A stretch of 64,000 nucleotides of DNA, taken from assembly GCF_003932495.1 (NCBI RefSeq), contig NZ_QZMT01000008.1:37567-101566 (forward strand), given 5' to 3'. Position 1 is the first letter of the stretch, and every line of letters starts with the position of its first letter. The notes below the pieces were generated by a model. The model was not told where the DNA came from and did no database searches. It saw only the letters and a program-made list of their open reading frames with translations. Below, piece after piece: positions 29,164-38,613 of this stretch. Position numbers and translations under genes: made by a program. The DNA comes from Guyparkeria sp. SCN-R1 (GTDB lineage Bacteria > Pseudomonadota > Gammaproteobacteria > Halothiobacillales > Halothiobacillaceae).

Positions 29164-30129
29164 ATGAGCGAGATAACCGGCAAGTCGGAATCGATCGACT
29201 GGCAAAGCCTGCCGCATGGCGACGAGCTGTTCCGTTTTTCCTTCGAGGATGGGCGGGTGCGCGGGGTTTCCCTGCGCCTGGAGCCCACCTGGCAGGCGGC
29301 GATCGAGAACCATGACTACCCGCCGGCGGTGGCGAGTCTGCTGGGGCAGGCCGTTGCCGGGGCCGTGTTGATGGTTGCCAGCCTCAAGTTCGAGGGGCGC
29401 CTCGTGCTGCAGTTTGCCGGCCGCGGTCCGATCAGTTTGCTGGTGGTGCAGGTGACCTCAGATCGACGCTTTCGTTGCATGGCTAAGTGGGACGACGAGC
29501 GTCTCGAGGGCGCGAGCGAGCACCTGGAGGATCAGCTCGGGCGCGGTCAATTGGTGCTGACGATCGAGCCCGAGGATGGCGCGCGTTACCAGTCACTCGT
29601 GCCGATCGCCGGCGCCGGTCTGGAAAACGCCATCGAGGGGTATTTCCAGCAGTCCGAGCAATTGCCGACCCGGCTGGTCCTGGCGGCCGACGGCGAGGTG
29701 ACCGCGGGCATGCTGGTCCAGCAGATGCCCGAGACCGGCGGGATCGTGCCGGCTTCCGGGGCGGCGGCCCGCGGGTTCGAGCACGTCGGTAAGCTGGTCG
29801 ATACCCTCGTGGGGGACAAGGGCCGGTCCGAGATGCTTGCCATCTCCGCCCCGGAGCTCCTGCACCGCCTGTTCCACCAGGAGGCGCTGCGCATCCATGA
29901 CGTGGCGCGGGTCTCGTTCAACTGTGGCTGCACCCGCGAGGGTGTCGGCCAGATGCTGGCCAGCCTGGGACGAGGGGAACTGGAGGCGACGCTCGACAGT
30001 GACGAGACGCCGGGACTGGTCGAGATTCGTTGCGACTTCTGCGGCAGCCTGTACCGCTTCGACCGGGTCGACGTCGAGCAATTGCTCACCAGCGACAGCG
30101 TCGAGCCGCCCGAGTCCACCCGTCACTGA
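29164..30129 (+). CDS. hslO: Redox-regulated chaperone Hsp33
   Basis: The 321-residue protein has the Hsp33 body (GQAVAGAVLMVASLKFEGRL, PISLLVVQV) and the C-terminal zinc switch made of CGC (Cys254, Cys256) and CDFC (Cys290, Cys293). The switch oxidises under peroxide plus heat to unlock holdase activity in the cytoplasm. It is a little longer than E. coli Hsp33 (292 residues), mostly at both termini. The ATG at 29164 follows GGGGGAAC. It sits behind gatB on the same strand. Confidence 0.96.
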   Translation: MSEITGKSESIDWQSLPHGDELFRFSFEDGRVRGVSLRLEPTWQAAIENHDYPPAVASLLGQAVAGAVLMVASLKFEGRLVLQFAGRGPISLLVVQVTSDRRFRCMAKWDDERLEGASEHLEDQLGRGQLVLTIEPEDGARYQSLVPIAGAGLENAIEGYFQQSEQLPTRLVLAADGEVTAGMLVQQMPETGGIVPASGAAARGFEHVGKLVDTLVGDKGRSEMLAISAPELLHRLFHQEALRIHDVARVSFNCGCTREGVGQMLASLGRGELEATLDSDETPGLVEIRCDFCGSLYRFDRVDVEQLLTSDSVEPPESTRH

Positions 30130-30222
30130 CTCCGATGTTGTCGACCGCTGGTCGGCCGTCGTCAACGCGGCCATACTGAACGCCGTTTCCGGCCTGTCCA
30201 TAAAGATCACCCGGTGTATCGC

Positions 30223-33200
30223 ATGACGTCCGGTCGCGCCTCCGACGCTTCACCCCATTTCGACACCGCCGTCGACCCCGTTGTCGACGAGCTGTCGCTC
30301 GATACCCTCTTCGGCGAAGTCCGTCGCCATATCCTCGACCGCCAACACCCGATTTCGGGGCTCCTGCCGGCCAGCACGGCGGTGACCGCCCATGGCGATT
30401 ACACCGACGCCTGGGTCCGCGACAACGTCTACAGCATCCTCGGTCCCTGGGCACTCGGCATTGCCTGCCGCCGCGCCGGGCAGTCGGCCCGGGTCTTCGA
30501 GCTCGAACAGGCGGTGGTCCGCAACATGCGCGGGCTGCTGCTCGCGATGATGCGACAGGCCGATCGGGTCGAGCGCTTCAAGCACAGCCTCGATCCGATT
30601 GATGCGCTGCATGCCAAGTACGACACCGCTACGGGCGAGGCAGTGGTGGGCGACGAGGAGTGGGGGCACCTGCAACTGGACGCCACCTCACTGTTCTTGC
30701 TGATGCTGGTGCAGATGACCGCTGGCGGCCTGACGATCGTGCAGGGTCGTGACGAGGTAGATTTCGTCCAGAACCTCATTTGGTACCTCTCTCGGGCATA
30801 CGTGATTCCCGACTACGGCATCTGGGAGCGCGGCAACAAGATCAATCACGGCGTGCGTGAGCTCAACGCCAGTTCGCTCGGCCTGGTGCTGGCCGCCCTT
30901 GAGGCCGCCGACGGCTTCGATCTGTTCGGTGAGCAGGGTGATGACAGCAGTCGGTTGCAGGTGGTGCCCGACGATATCGCCCGGGTGCAGCAGTGCCTGG
31001 ATTCCATCCTTCCCCGGGAATCGGCTTCAAAGGAAATCGACTCGGCACTGCTCGCCGTGATCGGCTTTCCGGCCTTTGCCGCCGGCGACAAGGCCGAGGA
31101 GGTGGGTGAACGTATCGAGACCCGGCTGGCCGGGCGATACGGCTACAAGCGCTTTCTGCGCGACGGACACCAGACGGCAATCGAGGATGACACCAAGCTC
31201 CATTACGAGCCCGAGGAGCTCGAGGCCTTTGCGCGCATCGAGTGCGAGTGGCCACTGTTTTTCACCTATCGACTGATCAACGCCTGTTTTTCCGGGGATC
31301 GCGAGACCGCCGTGTCGATCCAACGTCAGATCGAGCGGGTGGCGGTCTGCGAATGCGGTGCACCGGTGTTGCCTGAACTTTATTACGTGCCGGCGGAATC
31401 GATCGAGACCGAGCGACATGCCCCCGGCTCCACCGATCGTCTGGCGAATGAAAACCGACCGCTGGTCTGGGCCCAGAGCCTGTGGGTGGCCGGCCGGCTG
31501 TTGTTGGCAGGACGTATACAACCGGACGATCTGGATCCGATCGGTCGCCATCGGCCCCGGCAGGAAACGGCCCCTCCCGCAATCGGGGTGGCTTTGCTGG
31601 CCCAGACGACCTCCGTGGCCGAGCGACTCGAGGCGGCCGGCATTGCGCCGATCTCGTGGCCGGGTGAGAGCCGTACGAACGCGATTCCGGCAGATGTCCT
31701 GGTCGAGCGATTGACCTCGGTCGGGGCGAATGCGCGCCTCGGGCTGAGCGGGCGTCCCAAGCGCCGCCTGCTGGGCCTGTCGGCAGGCCGGCTAATCACC
31801 ACGGACACGGGATGTTCCGCGGTCATCCCGGCCCTGTTCGACACCAACACCTTCCTCCTTGGCCGGGACACCGAATTGCTCGTCCATGAGATTCGTACCA
31901 GCCTTGCTTACCTGGCCCGATATGCCCATGGTCCGGGTCAGCCGCTATGGACCATTCCCGTGTACGACTGGATGCTCGACGGGCCGGGTGCCACGACCCT
32001 GTTGGCATTCCTCGACAAGCTGGCGAGCAGTCGGGTCGACGGGGTTCGGGTCGAGCGCTTGGACGCGATGGTCGGCTCGGCGTCGAGCTGGCGGTTGCCC
32101 GGCGATCTTCCTGAGGCGCCCGCCGAGCAGCCCGTCACTGACGGGCCATGGGAGTGGGGCGGTGACGTGCATGCAATTGCCGCCGAGCTGGGCGAAGCGC
32201 ATTCGGTCGACGAGTTGATCGGCGCCTTCGGGCGCGTCACCGCGCTGGAAGAACGGCTGGCGTTGCTCGAATGGCTGGCGCGGAGTGCATTGCCCCCCGA
32301 TCGGACGTTCGCCGATGTCAACGGTCAGCAGCGCGAGTGGAAAGGTCACTGCATCGCCCTGCTGCGGCTTGCCCAGCGAGTGGGTGCCTGGCGGGTGATG
32401 CGCCTGGCGGCTGACCTTGCCGGGGTGATCGACGGTTTTCTCGAGATCGCCCTGATGGATCTGGTCGTGCGCCAGAAGCGGCTCGCGGTGGGACGTTCCT
32501 ACAGCCGTTCGGCCGTGATCGACGCACCGATCTCGAATCGCGAGATCCTCCGACGGATCCATGCCTACTGCGATGACGATCCGCGGGAACGGTCCCTGAC
32601 TCAGGAACTCGTGATTCACCTCGGTGCCTGGCTGCGCGCCGAGCCGGATCTATTCCGAAACGTGATTACCCTGCGCACCGGGCCGCTGCTGCAGATCCTG
32701 GTGGCCCTGCGCGCCCGGGAGGCGGCGATTCCGCCGTCGCAAGCACTGGATGATCTCGTCGGCATGTCGCCACACGCCCTGCGGGAACGGTTGCGTGAGG
32801 CGATCGACTGGCGCGATCAACCCGAGCGGCTCGAGGCGTTGCATCGACGCGATATCGCCAGCCCGACCCCCGCGTCGATTGGGGCCGAAATGGACACACC
32901 GGCGGTTGCCTCGATCCTGGATCGACATGGTTTGGGGGATGAGGGGGGGCGGCACGAGGCGGGGCGCCCGGTGGATTGGTACCACAATCGTGAGATTGGC
33001 GGGGCGATGAGTCGGTTGCCCGAGCGCTTTTACGAGGGGGTCTGGGACTTGCTCGGCCATGTCCCGACATTGGTGATCGGTAACCGGTTCGATCCGCGCA
33101 ACGTGCTCGACAGTGCGCTTTATCGCGGCCAGTCGACCGCCCGTGAGCACAACTTCGCCCTGGCCGTCGAGCATCGGCTTAATCGAATCGAGGCACCCGA

Positions 33201-33513
33201 ATACCGTGAACTGAACGTCGAGGCGATCGCCGCGCTGATCGAGCTCGTGGCGCGAACCCCGGATCTGTCCATCGAGGAACCACTGGTGCTCGACGTGGTG
33301 ATCGGGCACGCCGTCCGTCTGGCGTGGCTCCAAGAACACCCTGAGGACGAGGGGCGCTACGACGAGTCACGGGCAGATGCTTGGCAAGCGTTCTACCATC
33401 GGTCGCCTCAGGCCGTTGCCCACTGGGTCGGCGAGGCCCTGGATTACTTGCTCATGGCCGACGTGGATTCGGAGAGTGTTACGGAGGATGCCGGCGATGA
33501 TTCTAGCGGGTGA
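30223..33513 (+). CDS. Phosphorylase-kinase alpha/beta-like GH15 protein
   Basis: This 1096-residue protein has an (alpha/alpha)6 glucoamylase-like N-terminal domain (about residues 20-430). Its motifs are those of eukaryotic phosphorylase kinase alpha/beta subunits: DAWVRDNVYSILGPWAL, EEWGHLQLDATSLFL, DYGIWERGNKINHG and ELNASSLGLVLAALEA. A long helical C-terminal region without recognisable catalytic motifs follows. Bacterial relatives are classed in GH15, but their activity is not established. The domain could bind or cleave alpha-glucans, or act as a regulator. The start is uncertain: ATG at 30223 or GTG at 30214, neither with a strong ribosome-binding site. Its end overlaps glk by 17 bases, tying it to glucose metabolism. 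Confidence 0.82.
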   Translation: MTSGRASDASPHFDTAVDPVVDELSLDTLFGEVRRHILDRQHPISGLLPASTAVTAHGDYTDAWVRDNVYSILGPWALGIACRRAGQSARVFELEQAVVRNMRGLLLAMMRQADRVERFKHSLDPIDALHAKYDTATGEAVVGDEEWGHLQLDATSLFLLMLVQMTAGGLTIVQGRDEVDFVQNLIWYLSRAYVIPDYGIWERGNKINHGVRELNASSLGLVLAALEAADGFDLFGEQGDDSSRLQVVPDDIARVQQCLDSILPRESASKEIDSALLAVIGFPAFAAGDKAEEVGERIETRLAGRYGYKRFLRDGHQTAIEDDTKLHYEPEELEAFARIECEWPLFFTYRLINACFSGDRETAVSIQRQIERVAVCECGAPVLPELYYVPAESIETERHAPGSTDRLANENRPLVWAQSLWVAGRLLLAGRIQPDDLDPIGRHRPRQETAPPAIGVALLAQTTSVAERLEAAGIAPISWPGESRTNAIPADVLVERLTSVGANARLGLSGRPKRRLLGLSAGRLITTDTGCSAVIPALFDTNTFLLGRDTELLVHEIRTSLAYLARYAHGPGQPLWTIPVYDWMLDGPGATTLLAFLDKLASSRVDGVRVERLDAMVGSASSWRLPGDLPEAPAEQPVTDGPWEWGGDVHAIAAELGEAHSVDELIGAFGRVTALEERLALLEWLARSALPPDRTFADVNGQQREWKGHCIALLRLAQRVGAWRVMRLAADLAGVIDGFLEIALMDLVVRQKRLAVGRSYSRSAVIDAPISNREILRRIHAYCDDDPRERSLTQELVIHLGAWLRAEPDLFRNVITLRTGPLLQILVALRAREAAIPPSQALDDLVGMSPHALRERLREAIDWRDQPERLEALHRRDIASPTPASIGAEMDTPAVASILDRHGLGDEGGRHEAGRPVDWYHNREIGGAMSRLPERFYEGVWDLLGHVPTLVIGNRFDPRNVLDSALYRGQSTAREHNFALAVEHRLNRIEAPEYRELNVEAIAALIELVARTPDLSIEEPLVLDVVIGHAVRLAWLQEHPEDEGRYDESRADAWQAFYHRSPQAVAHWVGEALDYLLMADVDSESVTEDAGDDSSG

Positions 33514-34516
33514 CATCGGTGGGACACACTCGCGCCTTGCGCTGTTCGTCGCCGGAGAGCCAGTGGCTCGATTCGAGCAGACCTTACCCAGTCGGGATTA
33601 CACGGATTTTTCCGCGTTGCTGTCGTGCTTCCTTGACCTTGCCGGTCGGCATGACCACGGGCGGATCGAGGCGGCCGCGTTCGGTATTGCCGGCCCGGTG
33701 CAAGGCGAGGGGGCCGATGCCCGGGTTCAGGCGACCAATCTGCCCTGGACCTTGTCGGCGGCGGCGATTGGCAAGGCTCTCGGCGGCGCGCCGGTGCGGT
33801 TGGTCAATGACCTGATCGCGGTTGGTCTGGGTGCGCTGGCAAGCCCCGTCGACCGGCGTGTGAATCTCAACCCCGAGGCCACGCCGGCCGAGGGACACGC
33901 GGCCGTGATTGCGCCGGGTACCGGGCTGGGTGAAGCCCTCTTTTTCCATGACGGGCAGGGCCACCAGCCGATGCCAAGCGAGGGCGGGCATTGCGACTTC
34001 GGGCCCAACGACGAGCGCGAGACGGCGCTGCTGGCCTACCTGCGCGGGCGATTCGGTGGGCACGTCAGTTACGAACGCATTCTCAGCGGTGACGGCTTTT
34101 CCTCGCTCTATGCCTTTGCGCGTCACGCGGAGCTCGGGCGACCTGCCCCGGGTGCCGATGGGCAGCTTTCGGCGGCATCGGACCCCAATGCCCTGATCAC
34201 GCAATGGGCGAATCGCGGCGAGGACGACTGTGCGGTGATCGCCTGTCGGCTGTTCGCCCGGATCCTCGGGGCAGAGGCCGGCAACCTGGCGCTCAAGGCA
34301 CTCCCGACCGGTGGGGTGTTCCTCGCCGGTGGCATTGTCGGGCACATCCTGCCATTCCTGCGCGAGCAGACGCTCGAGGGCTTTCTCGACAAGGGCCGGT
34401 TTGCGACCATGCTCGGCCGTTTGACGCTATGGGTGGTTGCCGATGGCGGACTCGGCCTGGCCGGCGCGCGCCAACTGGCCGAGCGGGAAATGGATTCAAG
34501 CAGGGGAGAGCGATGA
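33497..34516 (+). CDS. glk: Glucokinase (Glk family)
   Basis: The 339-residue enzyme is a bacterial glucokinase. Its phosphate loop is GDIGGTHSRLALF, the sugar site has LVNDLIAVGLGAL, GTGLGEALFF follows, and the conserved SEGGHCDFGP closes the catalytic region. It phosphorylates glucose with ATP in the cytoplasm. The ATG at 33497 lies behind GGAGG, inside the last codons of the phosphorylase-kinase-like gene. Its own stop overlaps the thiE start (ATGA), so the three genes form one translational unit. The pairing suggests that glucose released from a glucan feeds into this kinase, which is inference. Confidence 0.95.
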   Translation: MILAGDIGGTHSRLALFVAGEPVARFEQTLPSRDYTDFSALLSCFLDLAGRHDHGRIEAAAFGIAGPVQGEGADARVQATNLPWTLSAAAIGKALGGAPVRLVNDLIAVGLGALASPVDRRVNLNPEATPAEGHAAVIAPGTGLGEALFFHDGQGHQPMPSEGGHCDFGPNDERETALLAYLRGRFGGHVSYERILSGDGFSSLYAFARHAELGRPAPGADGQLSAASDPNALITQWANRGEDDCAVIACRLFARILGAEAGNLALKALPTGGVFLAGGIVGHILPFLREQTLEGFLDKGRFATMLGRLTLWVVADGGLGLAGARQLAEREMDSSRGER

Positions 34517-35199
34517 GCCAGGGCGAGTTGAGCGGACTGTACGTGATTACCGACACCACCCGGTTTCAGCGCGAGGCGCTGGTCGAGGCGGTGAGCGAGG
34601 CCATTCACGGTGGAGCAAGAATCGTCCAGTACCGGGACAAGAGCGCGGATGTCACGCGGCGCCACAACGAAGCAGCGGCCCTCGCCGAGTTGTGTCGGCA
34701 CCATGGCCGCGTCTTTATCGTAAACGACGACGTGGCGCTGGCGACCGAGGTCGGTGCCGACGGCGTGCACCTTGGCCGCGAAGATGCCCCGTTGACCGAC
34801 ACGAGGGCCCGTTTCGAGGCAGCGGGCCTCGATGCGATCATCGGTGTCTCTTGCTATGCTGACCGCCTTCGGGCCGAGCGCGCCGCGGCGGAGGGTGCCG
34901 ACTACCTCGCCTTCGGCGCGATGTTCCCGTCGCCCACCAAGCCGCATGCCCCCGGCGCGCCAGCGGATGTGCTCAGCTGGGCCCGAGAGCATCTCGGTCG
35001 ACCCGTCTGCGGCATTGGCGGCATCACGGCGACCAACGTGGGCGACCTGATGCTGCATCGGCCCGACATGATCGCGGTGATCAGCGAGGTGTTCGCCGCC
35101 CCCGACATTCGAGCCGCGGCCGAGTCCCTGACGCGGGCCATGGCGGCCGGCATGGCCCGACCCAATTCAAGAACCAACCACGATCCGGAGAATCCCTAG
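34513..35199 (+). CDS. thiE: Thiamine-phosphate synthase
   Basis: The 228-residue TIM-barrel protein joins hydroxymethylpyrimidine pyrophosphate and thiazole phosphate to thiamine monophosphate. Diagnostic segments are GLYVITDT, IVQYRDKSAD, VNDDVALATEVGADGVHLGREDAP, GVSCYADRLRAE, FGAMFPSPTKPHAP and VCGIGGIT. The start overlaps the glk stop (ATGA) with GGGGAGAGCG upstream. The hemL ATG follows its stop immediately. A thiE-hemL pair is common in gammaproteobacteria. No TPP riboswitch is seen upstream, as expected for an internal operon gene. Confidence 0.96.
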   Translation: MSQGELSGLYVITDTTRFQREALVEAVSEAIHGGARIVQYRDKSADVTRRHNEAAALAELCRHHGRVFIVNDDVALATEVGADGVHLGREDAPLTDTRARFEAAGLDAIIGVSCYADRLRAERAAAEGADYLAFGAMFPSPTKPHAPGAPADVLSWAREHLGRPVCGIGGITATNVGDLMLHRPDMIAVISEVFAAPDIRAAAESLTRAMAAGMARPNSRTNHDPENP

Positions 35200-36489
35200 A
35201 TGACCGCATCCAACCACGAGCTGTTCGAACGCGCGCAGACCCACATCCCCGGCGGGGTGAACTCGCCGGTGCGTGCCTTTGGCTCGGTCGGCGGCGATCC
35301 CGTCTTCGTCAAGCGCGCCGAGGGCGCACGCTTTTTCGACGAGAACGACCAGTCCTACATCGATTATGTCGGCTCTTGGGGCCCCATGATCCTCGGGCAT
35401 GCGCACCCCGACGTGATCGAGGCAGTCCGCGAGGCGGCAAAGAGCGGCCTGTCCTTCGGTGCACCCACCGTCAGCGAGACGCGCATGGCCGACCTGCTCT
35501 GCGAGTTGGTGCCGTCGATGGACATGGTGCGCCTGACCTCCTCGGGTACCGAGGCGACCATGAGCGCGATCCGGTTGGCGCGCGGCTTCACCGGGCGCGA
35601 TCGGATCGTCAAGTTCCAGGGCAACTACCACGGCCATTCCGATTCGCTGCTGGTCGAGGCCGGCTCTGGGGCGCTGACGCACGGCGTGCCGAGCTCCCCG
35701 GGCGTGCCCAAGGCGTTCGCCGATCTGACCACCACCGTCGAGTACAACAACCTCGAGCAGGTGCGCGAGGTGTTCGCCGAGGTCGGTGACGAGGTCGCCG
35801 CGATCATCGTCGAGCCGGTGGTCGGCAACATGAACTGCATCCCGCCGGAGCCGGGCTTCCTCGAAGGGTTGCGGCATGTCTGCGACGAGCACGGCGCGGT
35901 GCTGATCTTCGACGAGGTGATGACCGGGTTCCGCGTCGCGCTGGGCGGGGCGCAAGGGCATTACGGCATCAAGCCGGATCTCACCACCATGGGCAAGGTG
36001 ATCGGCGGTGGCATGCCGGTGGGCGCCTTCGGCGGCCGGCGCGAGATCATGGAGATGATCTCGCCCATGGGGCCGGTCTATCACGCCGGCACGCTCTCGG
36101 GTAACCCGATGGCCATGGCGGCCGGCGTCAAGACGCTCGAACTGATCAGCGTGCCGGGTTTCTTCGATGTGCTGACCCGTCGCACCCAGGCACTCTGCGA
36201 CGGCCTGTCGGCTGCCGCGAAGGCGCATGGTATCCCGATGATCACCCAGAACGTGGGCGGCATGTTCGGCCTGTTCTTCACCAACAAGGACCGGGTCGCC
36301 AACTTCAACGATGCGACTGCCTGCGACAAGGAGGCCTTCAAGACCTTCTTCCACGGCATGCTTGACGAGGGTGTTTATTTCGCGCCGTCGTCGTTCGAAG
36401 CGGGGTTCGTCTCGATGGCCCACGGCGAGGCGGAGATCGATGCGACCGTCGCCGCTGCCGAGCGTGTGCTCGCCCGCATGGCGGGTTGA
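35200..36489 (+). CDS. hemL: Glutamate-1-semialdehyde 2,1-aminomutase
   Basis: The 429-residue PLP enzyme converts glutamate-1-semialdehyde to 5-aminolevulinate in the C5 heme pathway. It shows [19 protein letters not shown] at the start and the PLP lysine in [18 protein letters not shown] (Lys266). VDEV-type residues appear as [10 protein letters not shown], and the C-terminus contains [19 protein letters not shown]. The ATG directly follows the thiE stop codon, so it depends on coupled translation. A strong bidirectional terminator ends the operon. Confidence 0.98.
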   Translation: MTASNHELFERAQTHIPGGVNSPVRAFGSVGGDPVFVKRAEGARFFDENDQSYIDYVGSWGPMILGHAHPDVIEAVREAAKSGLSFGAPTVSETRMADLLCELVPSMDMVRLTSSGTEATMSAIRLARGFTGRDRIVKFQGNYHGHSDSLLVEAGSGALTHGVPSSPGVPKAFADLTTTVEYNNLEQVREVFAEVGDEVAAIIVEPVVGNMNCIPPEPGFLEGLRHVCDEHGAVLIFDEVMTGFRVALGGAQGHYGIKPDLTTMGKVIGGGMPVGAFGGRREIMEMISPMGPVYHAGTLSGNPMAMAAGVKTLELISVPGFFDVLTRRTQALCDGLSAAAKAHGIPMITQNVGGMFGLFFTNKDRVANFNDATACDKEAFKTFFHGMLDEGVYFAPSSFEAGFVSMAHGEAEIDATVAAAERVLARMAG

Positions 36490-36525
36490 ATGCCAACGGC
36501 CCGCTTACAGCGGGTCCGGTCCGTA

Positions 36526-36561
36526 AAAAAGGCCGCCGGAACGGGGTTCCGGCGGCCTTTT
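36526..36561. terminator. Bidirectional intrinsic terminator between hemL and the PTS cluster
   Basis: A-run, GGCCGCCGGAAC, a two-base loop, GTTCCGGCGGCC and a T-run form a long symmetric hairpin. It serves hemL on the plus strand and the end of the minus-strand ptsH operon. Confidence 0.94.
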
Positions 36562-36612
36562 GACGTTCAAGGGCCGATCCGGGCTTCGTGCCCGGTCGGC
36601 AATGCGGTCGTT

Positions 36613-36942
36613 TTACTGTTCGTCTTCGAGATTCGCGTCGGGGTTCCAGCCGGCATCGCGCGCGCGTTGCATCTGCTTTTCGTAGATCTCTGCATGGCGA
36701 CGGCGCAGGTCGTCGGGCAGCAGGCTCGGAATGCCACCACCGTGCTTGTCCCACTCAGCATTGACCCGGTCGGCCAGTCCCTGCAGGCGGCCAAGCTCCC
36801 AGCCTTCGCAGGTCTCGTCTTCCGGAATCAGTCCGAACACGCGGGCGTCGAGCACCAGGCGGCCATGGAACGTCATGCCACCGTCTCGGTCGTTGTCGAT
36901 GCCGACATAACCATCTTTCGCTGAGTTGCCTCTACGCTGCAT
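36613..36942 (-). CDS. Conserved-looking hypothetical protein (109 residues)
   Basis: The 109-residue hydrophilic protein has a Gly/Asp-rich N-terminus (GYVGIDNDRDGGMTFHG) and a middle RLVLDARVFGLIPEDETCEGW. The helical, charged C-terminus has LLPDDLRRRHAEIYEKQM and ends in an acidic tail. I do not assign a family or function. The regular amphipathic pattern, good coding character and position 17 bases after ptsH as the last gene of the PTS operon support it as real. It has one Cys and no membrane segment, so it is likely cytoplasmic. Confidence 0.75.
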   Translation of the reverse strand: MQRRGNSAKDGYVGIDNDRDGGMTFHGRLVLDARVFGLIPEDETCEGWELGRLQGLADRVNAEWDKHGGGIPSLLPDDLRRRHAEIYEKQMQRARDAGWNPDANLEDEQ

Positions 36943-36959
36943 GTTGTACTCCGTCTCTC

Positions 36960-37250
36960 TTATTCGGATTCGTGAAAACGGGCATCGACCAGTTCGGCGA
37001 TCCCCTCGATAGCCTGGGCCGCATCATCGCCGGTGGCGGTGACGGTGATCGTCTTGCCACAGGCGGCGGCCAGCATCATCAGGCCCATGATCGACTTGCC
37101 GTTGACACGGCGGTCGTTGAATTCGACCTCGATCTCGCTTTCGAACTGTTCGGCGGTGGCGGCAAAGCGCGCGGCAGCGCGGGCGTGCAGGCCGCGACGA
37201 TTGCGCAGGGTCAACTCCCGCTGGACGACGGGCGCGGTGCTCTCGTTCAT
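36960..37250 (-). CDS. ptsH: Phosphocarrier protein HPr
   Basis: The 96-residue HPr has the phosphorylated histidine in RRGLHARAAARF (His22) and the regulatory serine in NGKSIMGLMML (Ser52), the site used by HPr kinase. The hprK gene upstream in the same cluster makes the serine site meaningful. HPr passes phosphate from enzyme I to EIIA proteins. Its start overlaps the EIIA stop (ATGA). No ptsI (enzyme I) is present in the window, so this is probably a regulatory rather than a sugar-importing PTS. Confidence 0.95.
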   Translation of the reverse strand: MNESTAPVVQRELTLRNRRGLHARAAARFAATAEQFESEIEVEFNDRRVNGKSIMGLMMLAAACGKTITVTATGDDAAQAIEGIAELVDARFHESE

Positions 37251-37648
37251 GGCCGGTCGGTCGCTCCTTCCTGGATGATGCCCTCGCGCCCCCCGCTGCG
37301 GGCCTTGGCTGTCATCTGCTCGAGCGGCAGGCGAGGATAGTTCAGGGCACGGACCAGCATGGGGAGATTCACGCCCGACAGCACCTGCACGTCGTGCTGG
37401 TCACGCAAGCGGTGGGCGATGTTCGACGGGGTGGAGCCGTACATGTCGGTCATCACCAGCACGCCCTCGCCACTGTCGAGGTCGGCGACGCTACGGCGGG
37501 CGGCGTTGAGCAAATCGATCGGGTCGTCGTCCTGACGGACGTCGAGGTGGTCGAGCCGGGTGGGAAGACGCTCGAGCATGTCGGTGGCCGTCTCGATTAA
37601 CTGGCCTCCGATGTCGTTGTGACAGATCAGCAGGATTCCGACGGTCAT
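37247..37648 (-). CDS. PTS EIIA component of the mannose (EIIA-Man) superfamily
   Basis: The 133-residue domain protein has the EIIA-Man fold. It starts TVGILLICHNDIGGQL with the phosphorylated His10 and carries MTDMYGSTPSNIA. No EIIB, EIIC or EIID partner genes are present, as in other proteobacteria where a lone EIIA-Man sits with ptsH, rapZ and hprK and serves regulation. Its stop overlaps the ptsH start by four bases. It follows rapZ by 83 bases. The target it controls is unknown. Confidence 0.93.
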   Translation of the reverse strand: MTVGILLICHNDIGGQLIETATDMLERLPTRLDHLDVRQDDDPIDLLNAARRSVADLDSGEGVLVMTDMYGSTPSNIAHRLRDQHDVQVLSGVNLPMLVRALNYPRLPLEQMTAKARSGGREGIIQEGATDRP

Positions 37649-37731
37649 TGCGGGAGTGCTTCCTCGGTCGCGGTCGACGAAACCCGCATCATACCGAAAA
37701 ACCGGTTCGAGACAGGGGCCGTCGCCACGGT

Positions 37732-38613
37732 TCAGTGGTTGCCGAGATCACGATGCCGGACCACCAGGTTGGCGAAGGCCGGTCGCAGGTCACGGGCAAT
37801 CTGCTCGACGATGTAGACCGAGCGGTGCTTGCCGCCGGTGCAGCCGATCGAGCAGGTGAGGTAACTGCGATCACTGTGGCTCGCCTCGGTCAGCATGTGT
37901 GTGAGAAAGTCCGCGATACGCGTACGGGTCTCGTGGGTCACGGGGTGTTGTTCGAGGTAGTCGACGACCGGTTGATCGAGACCGCTGTGCGAGCGAAGTG
38001 CCGCCGACCAGTGCGGGTTGGGCAGAAAACGCACGTCGAAGAGAAAGTCGGAATCGAGCGGAATGCCGAACTTGAAGCCGAACGACTGGATCAGGATGCG
38101 CGGCCCGGCCTCTTTTTCACCGATCAGACGGGCACGCACGTCCTCGCGTAGCTGGTGGACGGTGGTCAGGCTGGTGTCGATGACCAGGTCCGCGTAGGCA
38201 CGGATCGGCATCAGCAATTGCCCTTCGCGCGCGATCGCCTCGACCAGGTTCTCGATCTGGTAGGAGAGGGGGTGGCGTCGTCGCGTCTCGGAAAACCGGG
38301 TGATCAGGCGTTGACGATCGGCCTCGAGGAACAGGCTGCTGATCTGCAGTTCCGGCAGACGTTCCTTGAGTCGGTCGATCCGGTCGGGGAGGCTGGCCAG
38401 CGATTGCTCCGGTGCGCGCGCATCGATACTGATGGCGATCCCCCGGGCGACGATACCGCCTTCCAGGTAGCTTTCGGCGAGATGGTCGAGCAGGTCCGGT
38501 GGCAGGTTGTCGATGCAGTAGAACCCGCTGTCTTCCAGCGCGGCCAGGGCCACGGACTTGCCGGAGCCGGATTGCCCCGTGACGAGTATCAGGCGCGGAA
38601 ACGGTCTGGTCAT
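37732..38613 (-). CDS. rapZ: RNase adapter protein RapZ
   Basis: The 293-residue protein has the P-loop GQSGSGKS (residues 13-20), the DNLPP segment and the C-terminal domain with GCTGGKHRSVYIVE. In enterics RapZ binds glucosamine-6-phosphate and directs RNase E to the small RNA GlmZ. The C-terminal RNA-binding and sugar-sensing domain looks complete. The ATG overlaps the hprK stop by four bases, indicating tight coupling. It lies inside the rpoN-linked PTS cluster typical of gammaproteobacteria. Confidence 0.95.
   Translation of the reverse strand: MTRPFPRLILVTGQSGSGKSVALAALEDSGFYCIDNLPPDLLDHLAESYLEGGIVARGIAISIDARAPEQSLASLPDRIDRLKERLPELQISSLFLEADRQRLITRFSETRRRHPLSYQIENLVEAIAREGQLLMPIRAYADLVIDTSLTTVHQLREDVRARLIGEKEAGPRILIQSFGFKFGIPLDSDFLFDVRFLPNPHWSAALRSHSGLDQPVVDYLEQHPVTHETRTRIADFLTHMLTEASHSDRSYLTCSIGCTGGKHRSVYIVEQIARDLRPAFANLVVRHRDLGNH

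Noticed and set aside
34400..34513. TPP riboswitch before thiE
   Set aside because: thiE overlaps glk by four bases, and no thi-box motif is visible within glk.
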